A DNA stretch of 64,000 bases from Mariniphaga sp964559175 (GCA_964559175.1 CAZLGT010000017.1:1-64000), one strand, 5' to 3'. Positions 44,207-53,719 are shown, counted from the stretch's first letter. Made by a program: numbers and translations. The notes: generated by a model not told the origin, from the letters alone.

Positions 44207-44241
44207 AAAAAAAAGCCTTCCTCCGAAGAGAAAGGCTTTTA
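44207..44241 (-). terminator. Terminator after groEL
   Basis: On the minus strand AAAAGCCTTTCTC and an imperfect complement GAGGAAGGCTTTT form a stem with a run of eight T. It lies about 20 bases after the groEL stop. Confidence 0.8.
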
Positions 44242-44260
44242 AATTTTACCGACGGCATTT

Positions 44261-45901
44261 TTACATCATGCCGCCCATGCCACCCATTCCGCCGTGTCCG
44301 CCGGCAGGCATTGGTTGTTCTTTTTCTTTTTCTTCCACAATTACAGTTTCTGTAGTAAGCAACATTCCTGCAATTGAAGCTGCATTTTCCAGTGCAATCC
44401 GGGCCACTTTGGCCGGGTCAATTACTCCGGTTTCATAAAGATTTTCGTATTTGTCGGTGCGGGCATTGTAACCAAAGTCGTCTTTGCCTTCGCGAACTTT
44501 CTGAACTACCACTGCTCCTTCTTTACCAGCGTTTTCAACAATCTGACGAAGTGGTTCTTCAATGGCACGTTTCACGATTTCAATACCGGTTTGCTCATCG
44601 TCGTTATCACCTTTCAACTTTTCTAAAGCCGGAATAGCGCGTACGTAGGCCACACCTCCGCCAGGAACAATTCCTTCTTCAACGGCAGCGCGGGTTGCAC
44701 TCAAAGCATCGTCAACGCGGTCTTTTTTCTCTTTCATCTCCACTTCTGAAGCGGCACCCACATAAATTACTGCAACACCACCGGCCAGTTTAGCCAGACG
44801 TTCCTGCAGTTTTTCGCGGTCGTAATCAGATGTTGTGGTTTCAATTTGTTTTTTAATTTGAGAAACACGTGCTTTGATGGTATCCGGTGCGCCTGAACCA
44901 TTAACAACGGTCGTATTTTCTTTGTCAACGGTAATTTTTTCAGCTTCACCAAGCATTTCAAGGGTAGTCTGCTCCAGCTTCATGCCTTTTTCTTCGGTAA
45001 TAACAGTACCACCTGTCAGAACTGCAATATCTTCGAGCATCTCTTTTCTGCGGTCGCCAAAACCCGGAGCTTTAACAGCGCAAACTTTCAATGAACCACG
45101 CAAACGGTTAACAACCAAAGTGGCCAGTGCTTCACCATCCACATCTTCAGAAATAATCATCAGCGGACGACCGGCCTGTGCAGTTTGTTCCAGAACAGGA
45201 AGGAGGTCTTTCATGGTACTGATTTTCTTATCGTGGATAAGAATGTACGGGTTTTCAAGTTCAGCAGCCATTTTCTCGGCGTCGGTAACAAAGTAGGGAG
45301 AAATGTAACCACGGTCGAACTGCATGCCTTCCACTACGTCAACGTAGGTATCGGTACCTTTCGATTCTTCGATGGTGATAACACCTTCCTTGTGTACTTT
45401 CTTCATGGCTTCTGCAATCAAAGCACCAATGGTGTCATCGTTGTTTGCAGAAACTTTGGCAACCGATTCGATTTTTTTGTAGTCGTCGCCAATGGTGTGC
45501 GCCTGGTCTGCAAGGCTTTTAACCACTTTTAAAACAGCTTTGTCAATACCGCGTTTCAAATCCATTGGATTTGCACCGGCAGTAACGTTTTTCAACCCAA
45601 CAGAAATAATGGATTGAGCCAGTACAGTTGCAGTGGTTGTTCCGTCGCCGGCATCGTCGCCGGTTTTCGAAGCCACCTCTTTAACCATCTGTGCTCCCAG
45701 GTTTTCGTAAGCATCAGGAAGGTCAATTTCTTTTGCTACTGTTACACCGTCTTTGGTAATTTGAGGTGCGCCAAATTTTTTCTCGATAACTACATTACGC
45801 CCTTTTGGTCCTAATGTAACCTTAACTGCATCAGACAGTTGGTCAACACCTGATTTCAGTTTGTCACGGGCATCAATGTTAAATTTAATCTCTTTTGCCA
45901 T
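44261..45901 (-). CDS. groL: Chaperonin GroEL (Hsp60)
   Basis: The 546-residue protein forms the double-ring chamber for protein folding. The ATP-binding VTLGPKGRNVV near residue 28, the GDGTTTATVLAQ motif near 85 and the GGM-repeat tail are all present. Length is normal. It is 27 bases after groES. There is a single copy in this window. Confidence 0.99.
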   Translation of the reverse strand: MAKEIKFNIDARDKLKSGVDQLSDAVKVTLGPKGRNVVIEKKFGAPQITKDGVTVAKEIDLPDAYENLGAQMVKEVASKTGDDAGDGTTTATVLAQSIISVGLKNVTAGANPMDLKRGIDKAVLKVVKSLADQAHTIGDDYKKIESVAKVSANNDDTIGALIAEAMKKVHKEGVITIEESKGTDTYVDVVEGMQFDRGYISPYFVTDAEKMAAELENPYILIHDKKISTMKDLLPVLEQTAQAGRPLMIISEDVDGEALATLVVNRLRGSLKVCAVKAPGFGDRRKEMLEDIAVLTGGTVITEEKGMKLEQTTLEMLGEAEKITVDKENTTVVNGSGAPDTIKARVSQIKKQIETTTSDYDREKLQERLAKLAGGVAVIYVGAASEVEMKEKKDRVDDALSATRAAVEEGIVPGGGVAYVRAIPALEKLKGDNDDEQTGIEIVKRAIEEPLRQIVENAGKEGAVVVQKVREGKDDFGYNARTDKYENLYETGVIDPAKVARIALENAASIAGMLLTTETVIVEEKEKEQPMPAGGHGGMGGMGGMM

Positions 45902-45928
45902 TTTTATTTACTTTTTTTGAATTTTAAA

Positions 45929-46207
45929 TTAAGCAATGTACAATACATCGGTTTGCGACATCAGCAAATAATCTTCTCCGTCGATATGCAACTCGGTACC
46001 GGAGTATTTGCCATAAGAAACTACATCACCCACTTTTACTTCCATGGGTTCGTCTTTTTTGTCCGCACCAATAAGAACTACTGTTCCTTGCTGTGGTTTT
46101 TCTTTTGCTGAATCCGGGATGATAATCCCACTTTGTGTTTTTTCTTCGGCTTCCATGGGTTTAACCAGGATTTTTCCTGCCAGAATTTTACCTTTTAGCT
46201 CTGCCAT
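45929..46207 (-). CDS. groS: Co-chaperonin GroES (Hsp10)
   Basis: The 92-residue lid of GroEL. The mobile loop AEEKTQSGIIIPDSAKEKP (about residues 19-37) binds GroEL; the family opening is ILAGKILVKPM and the end is YLLMSQTDVLYIA. It leads the groESL operon. Upstream lies a possible sigma-54-like element and no CIRCE repeat. Confidence 0.98.
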   Translation of the reverse strand: MAELKGKILAGKILVKPMEAEEKTQSGIIIPDSAKEKPQQGTVVLIGADKKDEPMEVKVGDVVSYGKYSGTELHIDGEDYLLMSQTDVLYIA

Positions 46208-46260
46208 TGTTTTTTACGTTTTATTATTAAACATTTTTTTCAAAAATCGACACACACCTA

Positions 46261-46278
46261 AAGCACATTTTGTACCAA
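46261..46278 (-). promoter_or_regulatory. Possible sigma-54-type -24/-12 element before groES
   Basis: The minus strand reads TTGGTACAAAATGTGCTT: GG and GC are separated by exactly 10 bases as in TTGGCAC-N5-TTGC promoters, with mismatches at the C of GGCAC and the first T of TTGC. It lies about 56 bases before groES. Confidence 0.35.
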
Positions 46279-46431
46279 AGGCAGATGTGCTCACTTTTTC
46301 AGCCAGAAATGGACAAAATTGCATTTTAAAAAAGTAAATTGTCAGGAGCAACGCCACCAAAGCACTGATAGTCAACAAAAAACAATCAATCTCAAATCAT
46401 CTGACAGCCTGACAGAAAAGCAAAACAGAAT

Positions 46432-47403
46432 TTATTCGAAATGGTATTCAAAAATATGCCTGAATCCGCGCAGGAAATCGGAAGTTTTCAGGCGTTTTTT
46501 TCCGGAAAGCTGTAAGTCGGTAATTTCAAGCCAGCCATTACCGCAGGCTACATTCAAATAGGATTCATCATCAGAATCAATCGTTCCCGGCTTGGCTGTT
46601 TCTGCCGCAATCACAGGCTGGGCAAAAAATATTTTACAGGGAAGTGTACGTCCGCTTTCTTTATGCACCAGATTACACCATGCCGCCGGATGAGGGGAAA
46701 GGCCGCGAATGAGGTTTCTTACAGTTTCAACTTCCTTTGTCCAGTCTATTTTACAATCCTCCTTGAAAATTTTTGGGGCGGATTTTATAATTTTTTCCTG
46801 CATCAGTTCTGCCTGAGGAACGGGTTTCACCTTTCCTGCCGACAAAGAATCCACGGTTTCAATTACCAGTTTGGCTCCAAGATTCATCAGCTGGTCGTGA
46901 ATGTTTCCCGCGGTGTCGTTCTCTCCTATTCTAATTTCGCGGCGGAACAGTATCTTCCCGGTATCGATTTCGTGGTCGAGCAAAAAAGTGGTCACTCCGG
47001 TTTTTGTTTCTCCGTTGATGATGGCCCAGTTGAGTGGTGCAGCGCCACGGTATTGCGGTAGAAGTGATGCATGAAGGTTGAATGTTCCAAGCCGGGGCAT
47101 TTTCCAAACCGCTTCGGGCAACATTCTGAAAGCTACCACAACCTGTAAATCGGCTTGCAGCGCTTTTAATTCTTCCAGAAATTCAGGATTTTTCAGTTTT
47201 TCAGGCTGAAGAACTTTCAAACCCTTTTCAACTGCATATTTTTTGACATCCGACTCGGTTAATTTTTTTCCTCTTCCGGCCGGTTTGTCGGGAGCTGTAA
47301 TTACGCCAACCACGTTATAGCCGTTTTCAACCAACGCCTTCAAACTGACCATAGCAAAACCCGGGGTTCCCATAAAAACTATCCGAAGCTCTTTTCCTCT
47401 CAT
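46432..47403 (-). CDS. fmt: Methionyl-tRNA formyltransferase
   Basis: The 323-residue enzyme formylates initiator Met-tRNA. LRIVFMGTPGFAM at the start is the family opening; the usual residue after GTP is glutamate or aspartate, here glycine. FNLHASLLPQYRGAAPLNWAI near residue 107 holds the catalytic asparagine and histidine of the formyl-transfer site, and LLDHEIDTGKIL follows. The C-terminal tRNA-binding domain is present. The start at 47403 fits family length better than 47409. Confidence 0.95.
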   Translation of the reverse strand: MRGKELRIVFMGTPGFAMVSLKALVENGYNVVGVITAPDKPAGRGKKLTESDVKKYAVEKGLKVLQPEKLKNPEFLEELKALQADLQVVVAFRMLPEAVWKMPRLGTFNLHASLLPQYRGAAPLNWAIINGETKTGVTTFLLDHEIDTGKILFRREIRIGENDTAGNIHDQLMNLGAKLVIETVDSLSAGKVKPVPQAELMQEKIIKSAPKIFKEDCKIDWTKEVETVRNLIRGLSPHPAAWCNLVHKESGRTLPCKIFFAQPVIAAETAKPGTIDSDDESYLNVACGNGWLEITDLQLSGKKRLKTSDFLRGFRHIFEYHFE

Positions 47404-47504
47404 CAACATAAATTTTCAACAAAAATAAACATTCACATGAATTTTAGGACTTTTTAATTGCTAAACCTGATATACCGGGGAACGCAAAAAGTTTTGTTCA
47501 CCAA

Positions 47505-47705
47505 TTATTTAAGTCGGGTATTGCCTTTTTGCGCTTTTGGCCAGTACGGACAATGCCTGCATCCGTTGGCACAACAATACCCGCGCCTGGTCAAATATTC
47601 CGCAGTCATTACCCGGTATCCGTTTTCGAAATAGAAATCTTTTCCCTCCGAAAGGTCATCGCTGAAATCAATATTGTCGTCAAAATGATCAAACCTGTTG
47701 CTCAT
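47505..47705 (-). CDS. Small cysteine-rich DUF5522 protein
   Basis: The 66-residue product has RRGYCCANGCRHCPYWPK in its C-terminal half: four cysteines in a C-C-x3-C-x2-C arrangement that could hold a metal or iron-sulfur cluster. The pattern matches the DUF5522 family, present in many bacteria. The N-terminal part is acidic. Function unknown. It diverges from the next gene across 54 bases. Confidence 0.85.
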   Translation of the reverse strand: MSNRFDHFDDNIDFSDDLSEGKDFYFENGYRVMTAEYLTRRGYCCANGCRHCPYWPKAQKGNTRLK

Positions 47706-47759
47706 AAAGTGAAAATCTCCAAATTAACCGTACATTTAAACACAAAACGCAAAGAAAAG

Positions 47760-48155
47760 ATGGGAATAGAACGCGATTATTTAATGCGACAGCTGATGAT
47801 GCTTTTCGATGTCATTCAGAAAATATTCAATTTCAGGAAGAAAGGAGAAAAGGAAGAGGCTGAAGAGCAAATCCGGTATTTCTACAATTACCTGAAGTTG
47901 GAGACGAGAATTCAGGAGAAAAGTATTGAATCTCTTCTTGATTATCTGGTTTCGGAGAAAAAATTCACCAACAACCACCTGGAGATGATTGCCTTTGTTT
48001 TAAAAGAGCAAGGCGAGTTGGCTGAAGATTCAGCGCAAAAACTGGATTTTTTCAGAAAAGCATATTTCCTTTTGGAAAAAGTTGACCGCGAAAGCACCAG
48101 TTTTTCCATGGACCGGCAAATGAAACTGGCCGAGTTGAGGGAGTATCTGAATTGA
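47760..48155 (+). CDS. Hypothetical helical protein
   Basis: The 131-residue product starts at ATG 47760 (the frame is open further upstream but runs antisense to the DUF5522 gene). It is predicted to be almost wholly helical and highly charged, with GEKEEAEEQIRYFYNYLKL and similar stretches, like short TPR-related helical repeats. There are no cysteines or signal peptide. I do not recognise a family. Confidence 0.65.
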   Translation: MGIERDYLMRQLMMLFDVIQKIFNFRKKGEKEEAEEQIRYFYNYLKLETRIQEKSIESLLDYLVSEKKFTNNHLEMIAFVLKEQGELAEDSAQKLDFFRKAYFLLEKVDRESTSFSMDRQMKLAELREYLN

Positions 48156-48174
48156 AAGGGAATTAATGCAGAAA

Positions 48175-48300
48175 GGCATAAATGCATGAATGCATAAAGG
48201 ATTCAATTTTTGAAGAAATTCAATAATATGGCAATTCTGAGTTTCGCAATTTTTCAGTTTAACCGTTTCGCAATTTTTCAATTTCACAATTTTACAGAAA
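48175..48300. repeat. Short direct repeats downstream of the helical-protein gene
   Basis: GTTTCGCAATTTTTCA occurs at 48241-48256 and again at 48265-48280 with a 24-base period, and a partial third copy follows. Just before, GCATAAATGCAT-like units repeat at about 48178-48200. The stretch lies between two genes that end towards each other; no coding potential. Confidence 0.6.
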
Positions 48301-49203
48301 AAACATGGCCACTCCACCCACTGTAACCACAGCACCCAAAATCTCTTTCCAGTTCACTTTTTCCTTAAAAATGATTACCGCAGGCAAAATAATAAGCACC
48401 GGAACAATGGCCATCAGCGTTGCGGCAATGCCGGTTTCGGTGTGCTGCACAGCCAAAAGCGAAAAGGAAACGCCCAAAAACGGACCGAAAAATGCACCGA
48501 GTGTTATTCGTTTCATGGCTGAACCATGTTTGAGTGCAGACCAAACCCTCGGCCACCGTTTCATGAAAATAAAAAGAATGGCAAATCCGGCAATTCCGGT
48601 AAGCACCCTGATTTGCGAAGCGGAGAAGGCATCGTAACTGCCCATTCCCTTTTTACTGAGAACGAGTCCTGCCGCCTGTCCTAGCGCACCTCCCAGTGCC
48701 AGTAAAATTCCGGGAACCGAATAATTGGATTTCAATTTCCTGACGATGGAACCATTTTTTTCGGTTTTTTCCCGCTTCAAAATCACGATAACAATACCAA
48801 CCATTGTAATAGCCATTCCCAGCCAGCTTTTCGGGGAGAGCACTTCGCCCAGCATCAGCCATCCCACAAATGCAGCAAAGGGCGGCGCCAGCGACATCAT
48901 AAGCATGGAAATGCGTGCACCAACTACCACAAAAGCCTGAAAAAGAAGCAAATCACCAATGACAAAACCAACCAAACCCGAAAGAGCCAGCCACTGCCAC
49001 TGAAACAGCGTAGCATCGGTGGGGAAGAAAAAACCGCGGGCAATCCAGCTGTAAACGCCAATAAAAAAGAAAGCCATGACCAACCGGATGAGGTTCACGG
49101 CCAGCGACCCCACCTTTTTCCCTGCCGACTCGAATGCCATGCTGGTGACGGTCCAGAAAACCGCCGTGAGCAATCCTGCTATTTCACCAAAGTAATTTTG
49201 CAT
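48292..49203 (-). CDS. EamA/DMT-family transporter
   Basis: The 303-residue inner-membrane protein has ten hydrophobic segments in two halves of five, the EamA repeat plan. The second-half segments near residue 250-300 (GIAATLMAIVPVLIILPAV, FKEKVNWKEILGA) are family-typical. Members export amino acids, nucleotides or other metabolites; the cargo is unknown. There is no tightly linked gene. Confidence 0.9.
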   Translation of the reverse strand: MQNYFGEIAGLLTAVFWTVTSMAFESAGKKVGSLAVNLIRLVMAFFFIGVYSWIARGFFFPTDATLFQWQWLALSGLVGFVIGDLLLFQAFVVVGARISMLMMSLAPPFAAFVGWLMLGEVLSPKSWLGMAITMVGIVIVILKREKTEKNGSIVRKLKSNYSVPGILLALGGALGQAAGLVLSKKGMGSYDAFSASQIRVLTGIAGFAILFIFMKRWPRVWSALKHGSAMKRITLGAFFGPFLGVSFSLLAVQHTETGIAATLMAIVPVLIILPAVIIFKEKVNWKEILGAVVTVGGVAMFFL

Positions 49204-49296
49204 TTTTCAGGGCGCAAATGTAACAATTCAAAAACATGAAACTGAAGCATGTCATTTTATTTTTAGGCATGATTTGTTATTTTGCAAAAAAAAATC

Positions 49297-50121
49297 ATGA
49301 ACCGTGCAATTTTACTATTTCTGATTGTTTCATTTAGTTTCTCCTGTTCAAAAGATAAATTTGATTCACCGGGTGTGATAACAGGTTCAGCTTTTTTTAC
49401 GACGAATATATCCAGTTGGCCGGCAGAAGGTTACGATAACCACAGCGGAATAAAAGTTACTCTGTACGACCAGAATAAATTCCGAAAAACGGTTGAAACC
49501 GACAAAAATGGTGCATATGAAATAAATAATGTAAAAGAAGGAGACTACCAAATTCGTTTTGAAAAGGAAGGGTTCACCTATTATGAATTGTATGACATTC
49601 AGCACAATGGAACCGACACGCTTGAATTTTTCTACACCGGAGCAACAAAAACCGTTTACCTGATGGAAATTAAGCAAATAGACTATAAAATGATAAAACC
49701 CCCATTTATAGCATCTTACAAAGGCAGCATTGATTCCGGTCCCAACCAGGGGAAACACGGAGAAAATTTTGAAATTGCAGTGGAGGTTGAAAATGCCCCG
49801 CATTTCGGTTGTGTCGTATTTGTTAACGACAGTAAACCAGTTGACGATTTAAACTATAAACTGGCGGTTCATACAGGCACTTTTAGTAGAACCAGTCTTC
49901 CCAACCCAATAATCAGATTCAAATTTTCACTTTTGGACAGGGAAATTTTTCGCCCAAGCTCAACCATTTATTTGCGTTATTATCCATGTGCATCAGGATT
50001 ATTCAAATATGATCCCTGGATGGAAATCGATAAATATTTTATGATTTACCCCAACCAAAGCACATATAAGGAATTTACCCTGCCCACCGATTTATTTTAT
50101 TACGAGGGGAGATTGCTTTAA
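49297..50121 (+). CDS. Lipoprotein with carboxypeptidase-regulatory-like (CnaB-type) domain
   Basis: The 274-residue product starts at ATG 49297, giving a signal peptide ending SFSFSC, so it is a lipoprotein. Residues about 28-100 (ITGSAFF, GIKVTLYDQNK, TVETDKNGAYEINNVKEGDYQIRFEKEGF) are a carboxypeptidase-regulatory-like beta-sandwich, a common surface domain in Bacteroidota. The rest is not recognised. It ends overlapping the stop of the TlpA-like gene on the other strand. Confidence 0.75.
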   Translation: MNRAILLFLIVSFSFSCSKDKFDSPGVITGSAFFTTNISSWPAEGYDNHSGIKVTLYDQNKFRKTVETDKNGAYEINNVKEGDYQIRFEKEGFTYYELYDIQHNGTDTLEFFYTGATKTVYLMEIKQIDYKMIKPPFIASYKGSIDSGPNQGKHGENFEIAVEVENAPHFGCVVFVNDSKPVDDLNYKLAVHTGTFSRTSLPNPIIRFKFSLLDREIFRPSSTIYLRYYPCASGLFKYDPWMEIDKYFMIYPNQSTYKEFTLPTDLFYYEGRLL

Positions 50122-51212
50122 TCGAGCAATTCTGAAACCGCTTCGCGCAAGGCTTCGTCGCGTTTATTTTTGGCGATGATTTTCCCGTTTTTATCGACGA
50201 TTAAACTGGCCGGAATAGAATTCACTGCATACATTTGGGCTGCAGCATTGTTCCAGTAGGCCAAATCGGAAACATGTTCCCAAGTGAGTTTATCGTCGTC
50301 TATGGCTTTTAGCCAGGCATCGCGGTCACGATCGAGTGAAACGCCAAACACGCTGAAGCCCTTGTCTTTGTAATCGTTGTAAACGGCCACAATATTCGGG
50401 TTTTCCTGACGGCAGGGTCCGCACCAGGCAGCCCAGAAATCGAGCAACGTATATTCATTTTGTTTGTAAATATCCGAAAATTTCACCGGATTCCCATCTT
50501 GATCATTCATGGTAAAGTCAGGTGCAACCTGGCCCACTGCCACGGTTTTCAATTTTTCTATGCGTTCTTTTAAGGAAACAATCGAGGGAACTTCGTTTAG
50601 TTTAGGATCGAGCCCACTCACCAGATTATCCAGCTCGTCCACTTCCATTCCGTGTTGCACACGCGAAAGGAAATAAGGAGCGGCATACGAACCGGGATTA
50701 TTTCGCACAAAATCGGCCTGCATATTGTTGGTGCTTTCATACATTTCCTCTACCTGCTGCATAAGTTCAGCTGCTTTTGCTTCATCTCCGGCAGCGGCGG
50801 CTTCGCGCGCTTCCTGGTAAAGTGCCATATATTCTTCCCCAATTTCCTGAATCCGGCTGTTTACCTGGTTGTATTCATCGTGGGTTTGTGAACCGGTTAC
50901 TGTAATCTGTTCCATATTGCTGGCATCGCCAGATACTGTCATTTTTGAATTTTCAACAAACAGGATGGTTTTTGCCCGTTGTCCCAATACAGACAAATAA
51001 TGATCTTCCGGTGTAACAACTTCGCCTTTCAAAACGGCTGTTCCATCCACAATGTCTGCCGTATCAACCGGAATCCATTGTGAAGCGCCTCTTTTTTCCA
51101 ATAAAATCTGCCCCTCAGCATCTTCGAGGTTCACGGTAATTTCAAATCCTTTTTCCTGCTGGCTGCATGCAAAAAATGCAACTGCTGCTATTAAAACCAA
51201 TACTTTCTTCAT
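50118..51212 (-). CDS. TlpA-like thiol-disulfide oxidoreductase, lipoprotein
   Basis: The 364-residue product begins at 51212 (the open frame extends to 51263 without a signal) with a lipoprotein signal ending AFFAC. Residues about 20-200 are a DUF4369-like N-terminal domain, and the C-terminal thioredoxin fold has WAAWCGPCRQENPN with the C-G-P-C active site near residue 250. In the envelope, such proteins keep cysteines of other proteins reduced. There is no ccm or ccs gene nearby. Confidence 0.9.
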   Translation of the reverse strand: MKKVLVLIAAVAFFACSQQEKGFEITVNLEDAEGQILLEKRGASQWIPVDTADIVDGTAVLKGEVVTPEDHYLSVLGQRAKTILFVENSKMTVSGDASNMEQITVTGSQTHDEYNQVNSRIQEIGEEYMALYQEAREAAAAGDEAKAAELMQQVEEMYESTNNMQADFVRNNPGSYAAPYFLSRVQHGMEVDELDNLVSGLDPKLNEVPSIVSLKERIEKLKTVAVGQVAPDFTMNDQDGNPVKFSDIYKQNEYTLLDFWAAWCGPCRQENPNIVAVYNDYKDKGFSVFGVSLDRDRDAWLKAIDDDKLTWEHVSDLAYWNNAAAQMYAVNSIPASLIVDKNGKIIAKNKRDEALREAVSELLD

Positions 51213-51319
51213 TTTCTTCAAATTAAACTGTTTGTGAATTTTGCCCGAAAGATAGAAAATCATTTAACAACGAAAAAACCAGCGATTCACTATTCAGCAA
51301 AAAAACTTAAATTTACCTT

Positions 51320-51919
51320 ATGAAACCGGAAAAAAGAATACATATACTGATAGTCAATAACGCTGAGAAAGGCATTACGGAATTTACCAAACCGCTGGAA
51401 AAAATTGTATCAGCAATGGGGTTCACTTCTGAAACTATTGAATACAGGGATTGCCTTCATTTTGATTTCGAGAAAACAGAAGGCATTTTGCTGTCCGGTT
51501 CACCACAAGGCAACGATATTGTGCAACACCATCTCCCTTACTTCCAATGGTTGAAAGCGTATGAAAAACCTGTTTTGGGAATTTGTGCCGGACATCACAT
51601 TGCCGGATATCTTTACGGGGCAGAATTATTGCGCGGCGAAGAACCGGAATCCGGCGATTTTATTGTTGAAATTCTGGAAGATGATCCGCTGTTTTCGGGC
51701 CTGTCGCAAAAAATTACCGTAAAACAAATGCACAACGATTCCATTTCGCTCCCTCCGGGTTTCGAACTGCTGGCCACCTCAAAAACCTGCCACAACCAGA
51801 TTATGAAACATTGGAATAAACCGCTTTACACCTGTCAGTTTCACCCTGAATATCACAATCACAAACTGATTCATAATTTTTTAAACATAGTAATCCACGA
51901 ATCTTTAGGCATGGATTGA
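51320..51919 (+). CDS. Class I glutamine amidotransferase domain protein
   Basis: The 199-residue product is a stand-alone GATase1 domain. The catalytic triad is C89 in GICAGHH, and H175 and E177 in QFHPEYH. GuaA-like sequence LLSGSPQGND lies near residue 58. Members hydrolyse glutamine or gamma-glutamyl compounds and give ammonia to a synthase; the partner is not evident. It faces asnB tail to tail with a 20-base gap. Confidence 0.87.
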   Translation: MKPEKRIHILIVNNAEKGITEFTKPLEKIVSAMGFTSETIEYRDCLHFDFEKTEGILLSGSPQGNDIVQHHLPYFQWLKAYEKPVLGICAGHHIAGYLYGAELLRGEEPESGDFIVEILEDDPLFSGLSQKITVKQMHNDSISLPPGFELLATSKTCHNQIMKHWNKPLYTCQFHPEYHNHKLIHNFLNIVIHESLGMD

Positions 51920-51939
51920 AATAATAGTTTTGCTGCAAG

Positions 51940-53652
51940 TTAAATTGCAACTACTGTTTGTGCCTGACTTCTTTTAATATCCTCAAAAACAGCTCCTTTT
52001 TCATGTACAGAGTTTACAGCTCTTCCCGAAGGATCAGCATTGCCCTGAAATGAAGCATCCCATGCCAGTGCCTCGCCTGTGCTGCACGCTATGGATGGCA
52101 CGGAAGGAACACATGCTGCTGCCTGGTCCGATGGAAAATGTTCGCTGTAAATGGTCCGGTACATGTATTCCTCTTTGTTCATGGGTGTATTCACCGGGAA
52201 GCGGAATTTTGCATTTTCCATCATTTCGTCGGTGACCTGCTCGCGGGCAATCTGTTTCAGTGTGTCAATCCAGCCGTAGCCCACACCGTCGGAAAATTGT
52301 TCTTTTTGGCGCCAGGCTACACTTTCGGGCAGGTATTTTTCAAATCCTTTACGCAGGCACCACTTTTCCATTTTCCCGTCTTTGGCCATTTTGGCTTCCG
52401 GGTTGAATCGCATGGCCACATCTATGAATTCCTTGTCGAGGAACGGAACCCGTCCTTCCACACCCCACGAAGCCAGCGACTTGTTGGCACGCAGGCAGTC
52501 ATATAAATGTAAACGACTCACTTTGCGTACACTTTCCTTATGAAACTCCTCCGCGTTGGGCGCTTTATGAAAATAGAGATAGCCTCCGAAAATCTCATCG
52601 GCGCCTTCGCCGGTCAATACCATTTTTATTCCCATCGACTTTATTACTCGTGCAATCATATACATGGGCGTGGATGCACGCACAGTTGTTACATCATACG
52701 TTTCGATGTGGTAAATTACATCGCGGATGGCATCCAGTCCTTCCTGAATGGTATAATGAATTTCGTGGTGAATGGTGCCAATATGGTCGGCTACTTTTCG
52801 GGCGGCAGCCAAATCGGGCGATCCCTCCAAACCAATAACAAACGAATGTAACTGCGGCCACCAGGCATCTTTCTGGTCGTTTTCTTCAATTCGTTTGGGA
52901 GCAAATTTTTTGGCCAGCGCCGATGTAATGGACGAATCGAGACCACCCGAAAGGAGAACACCATAAGGCACGTCCGACATCAACTGACGGTGAACGGCAT
53001 CTTCCAAAGCTTGAGCAAGTTCATCAATGTCAGCCGGATTATCTTTCACATTTTCAAATTCTGTCCATTCGCGTTCATACCAGCGTTTCAGTTCGCCATC
53101 TTTACTGTATAAATAATGTCCGGGAGGAAATTCCTGAATTTTTTTGCAATAGCCTTCCAAAGCTTTCAGTTCTGAAGCCACATAATAATTACCAAATTCA
53201 TCCCAACCCTGATAAAGCGGAATAATTCCGATGTGGTCGCGGGCAATCAGGTAGGCATCTTCTTCCTCGTCGTAAAGGCCGAAAGCAAAAATACCGTTCA
53301 TATCGTCGAGAAACTTTTCTTTCTTTTCGCGGTAAAGTGCCAGAATCACTTCGCAATCGGAGCCGGTTAAAAACTCGTATTTCCCTTCAAACTGTTTTCT
53401 GATTTCGCGGTGGTTATAAATTTCACCGTTTACGCCCAGAATCAGCTTCCTGTCTTTGCTATATAAAGGCTGGCCTCCCGATTCCGGGTCAACAATGGAA
53501 AGCCGCTCGTGCGCTATCAACGCTTTATCACCGCAATAAATCCCCGACCAGTCCGGGCCACGGTGCCGTAATTTTTTCGACATCTCCAAAACCTGTGGCC
53601 GCAACTGTTGGCTTTCGGTTTTTAAATCAAATGCACATACTATTCCACACAT
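51940..53652 (-). CDS. asnB: Asparagine synthase B (glutamine-hydrolysing)
   Basis: The 570-residue enzyme amidates aspartate using glutamine and ATP. The N-terminal nucleophile is C2 (MCGIVCAFD) after Met removal. The glutaminase domain (about 1-190) is followed by the synthetase domain with the PP-loop VLLSGGLDSSI near residue 232. The C-terminal extension with GRVPFLDKEFIDVAMR is normal. An excellent promoter lies directly upstream. Length is slightly above the E. coli enzyme. Confidence 0.97.
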   Translation of the reverse strand: MCGIVCAFDLKTESQQLRPQVLEMSKKLRHRGPDWSGIYCGDKALIAHERLSIVDPESGGQPLYSKDRKLILGVNGEIYNHREIRKQFEGKYEFLTGSDCEVILALYREKKEKFLDDMNGIFAFGLYDEEEDAYLIARDHIGIIPLYQGWDEFGNYYVASELKALEGYCKKIQEFPPGHYLYSKDGELKRWYEREWTEFENVKDNPADIDELAQALEDAVHRQLMSDVPYGVLLSGGLDSSITSALAKKFAPKRIEENDQKDAWWPQLHSFVIGLEGSPDLAAARKVADHIGTIHHEIHYTIQEGLDAIRDVIYHIETYDVTTVRASTPMYMIARVIKSMGIKMVLTGEGADEIFGGYLYFHKAPNAEEFHKESVRKVSRLHLYDCLRANKSLASWGVEGRVPFLDKEFIDVAMRFNPEAKMAKDGKMEKWCLRKGFEKYLPESVAWRQKEQFSDGVGYGWIDTLKQIAREQVTDEMMENAKFRFPVNTPMNKEEYMYRTIYSEHFPSDQAAACVPSVPSIACSTGEALAWDASFQGNADPSGRAVNSVHEKGAVFEDIKRSQAQTVVAI

Positions 53653-53688
53653 TTTTCTGCAATTTTAGTTTATACTGTCTTTGTGCGC

Positions 53689-53719
53689 CAAAAATATACA
53701 TTAAGACAATAAAACCAAA
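53689..53719 (-). promoter_or_regulatory. Bacteroidota-type promoter for asnB
   Basis: On the minus strand TTTG, a 19-base spacer and TATTTTTG, a full match to the consensus, with the ATG 36 bases downstream. Confidence 0.7.
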
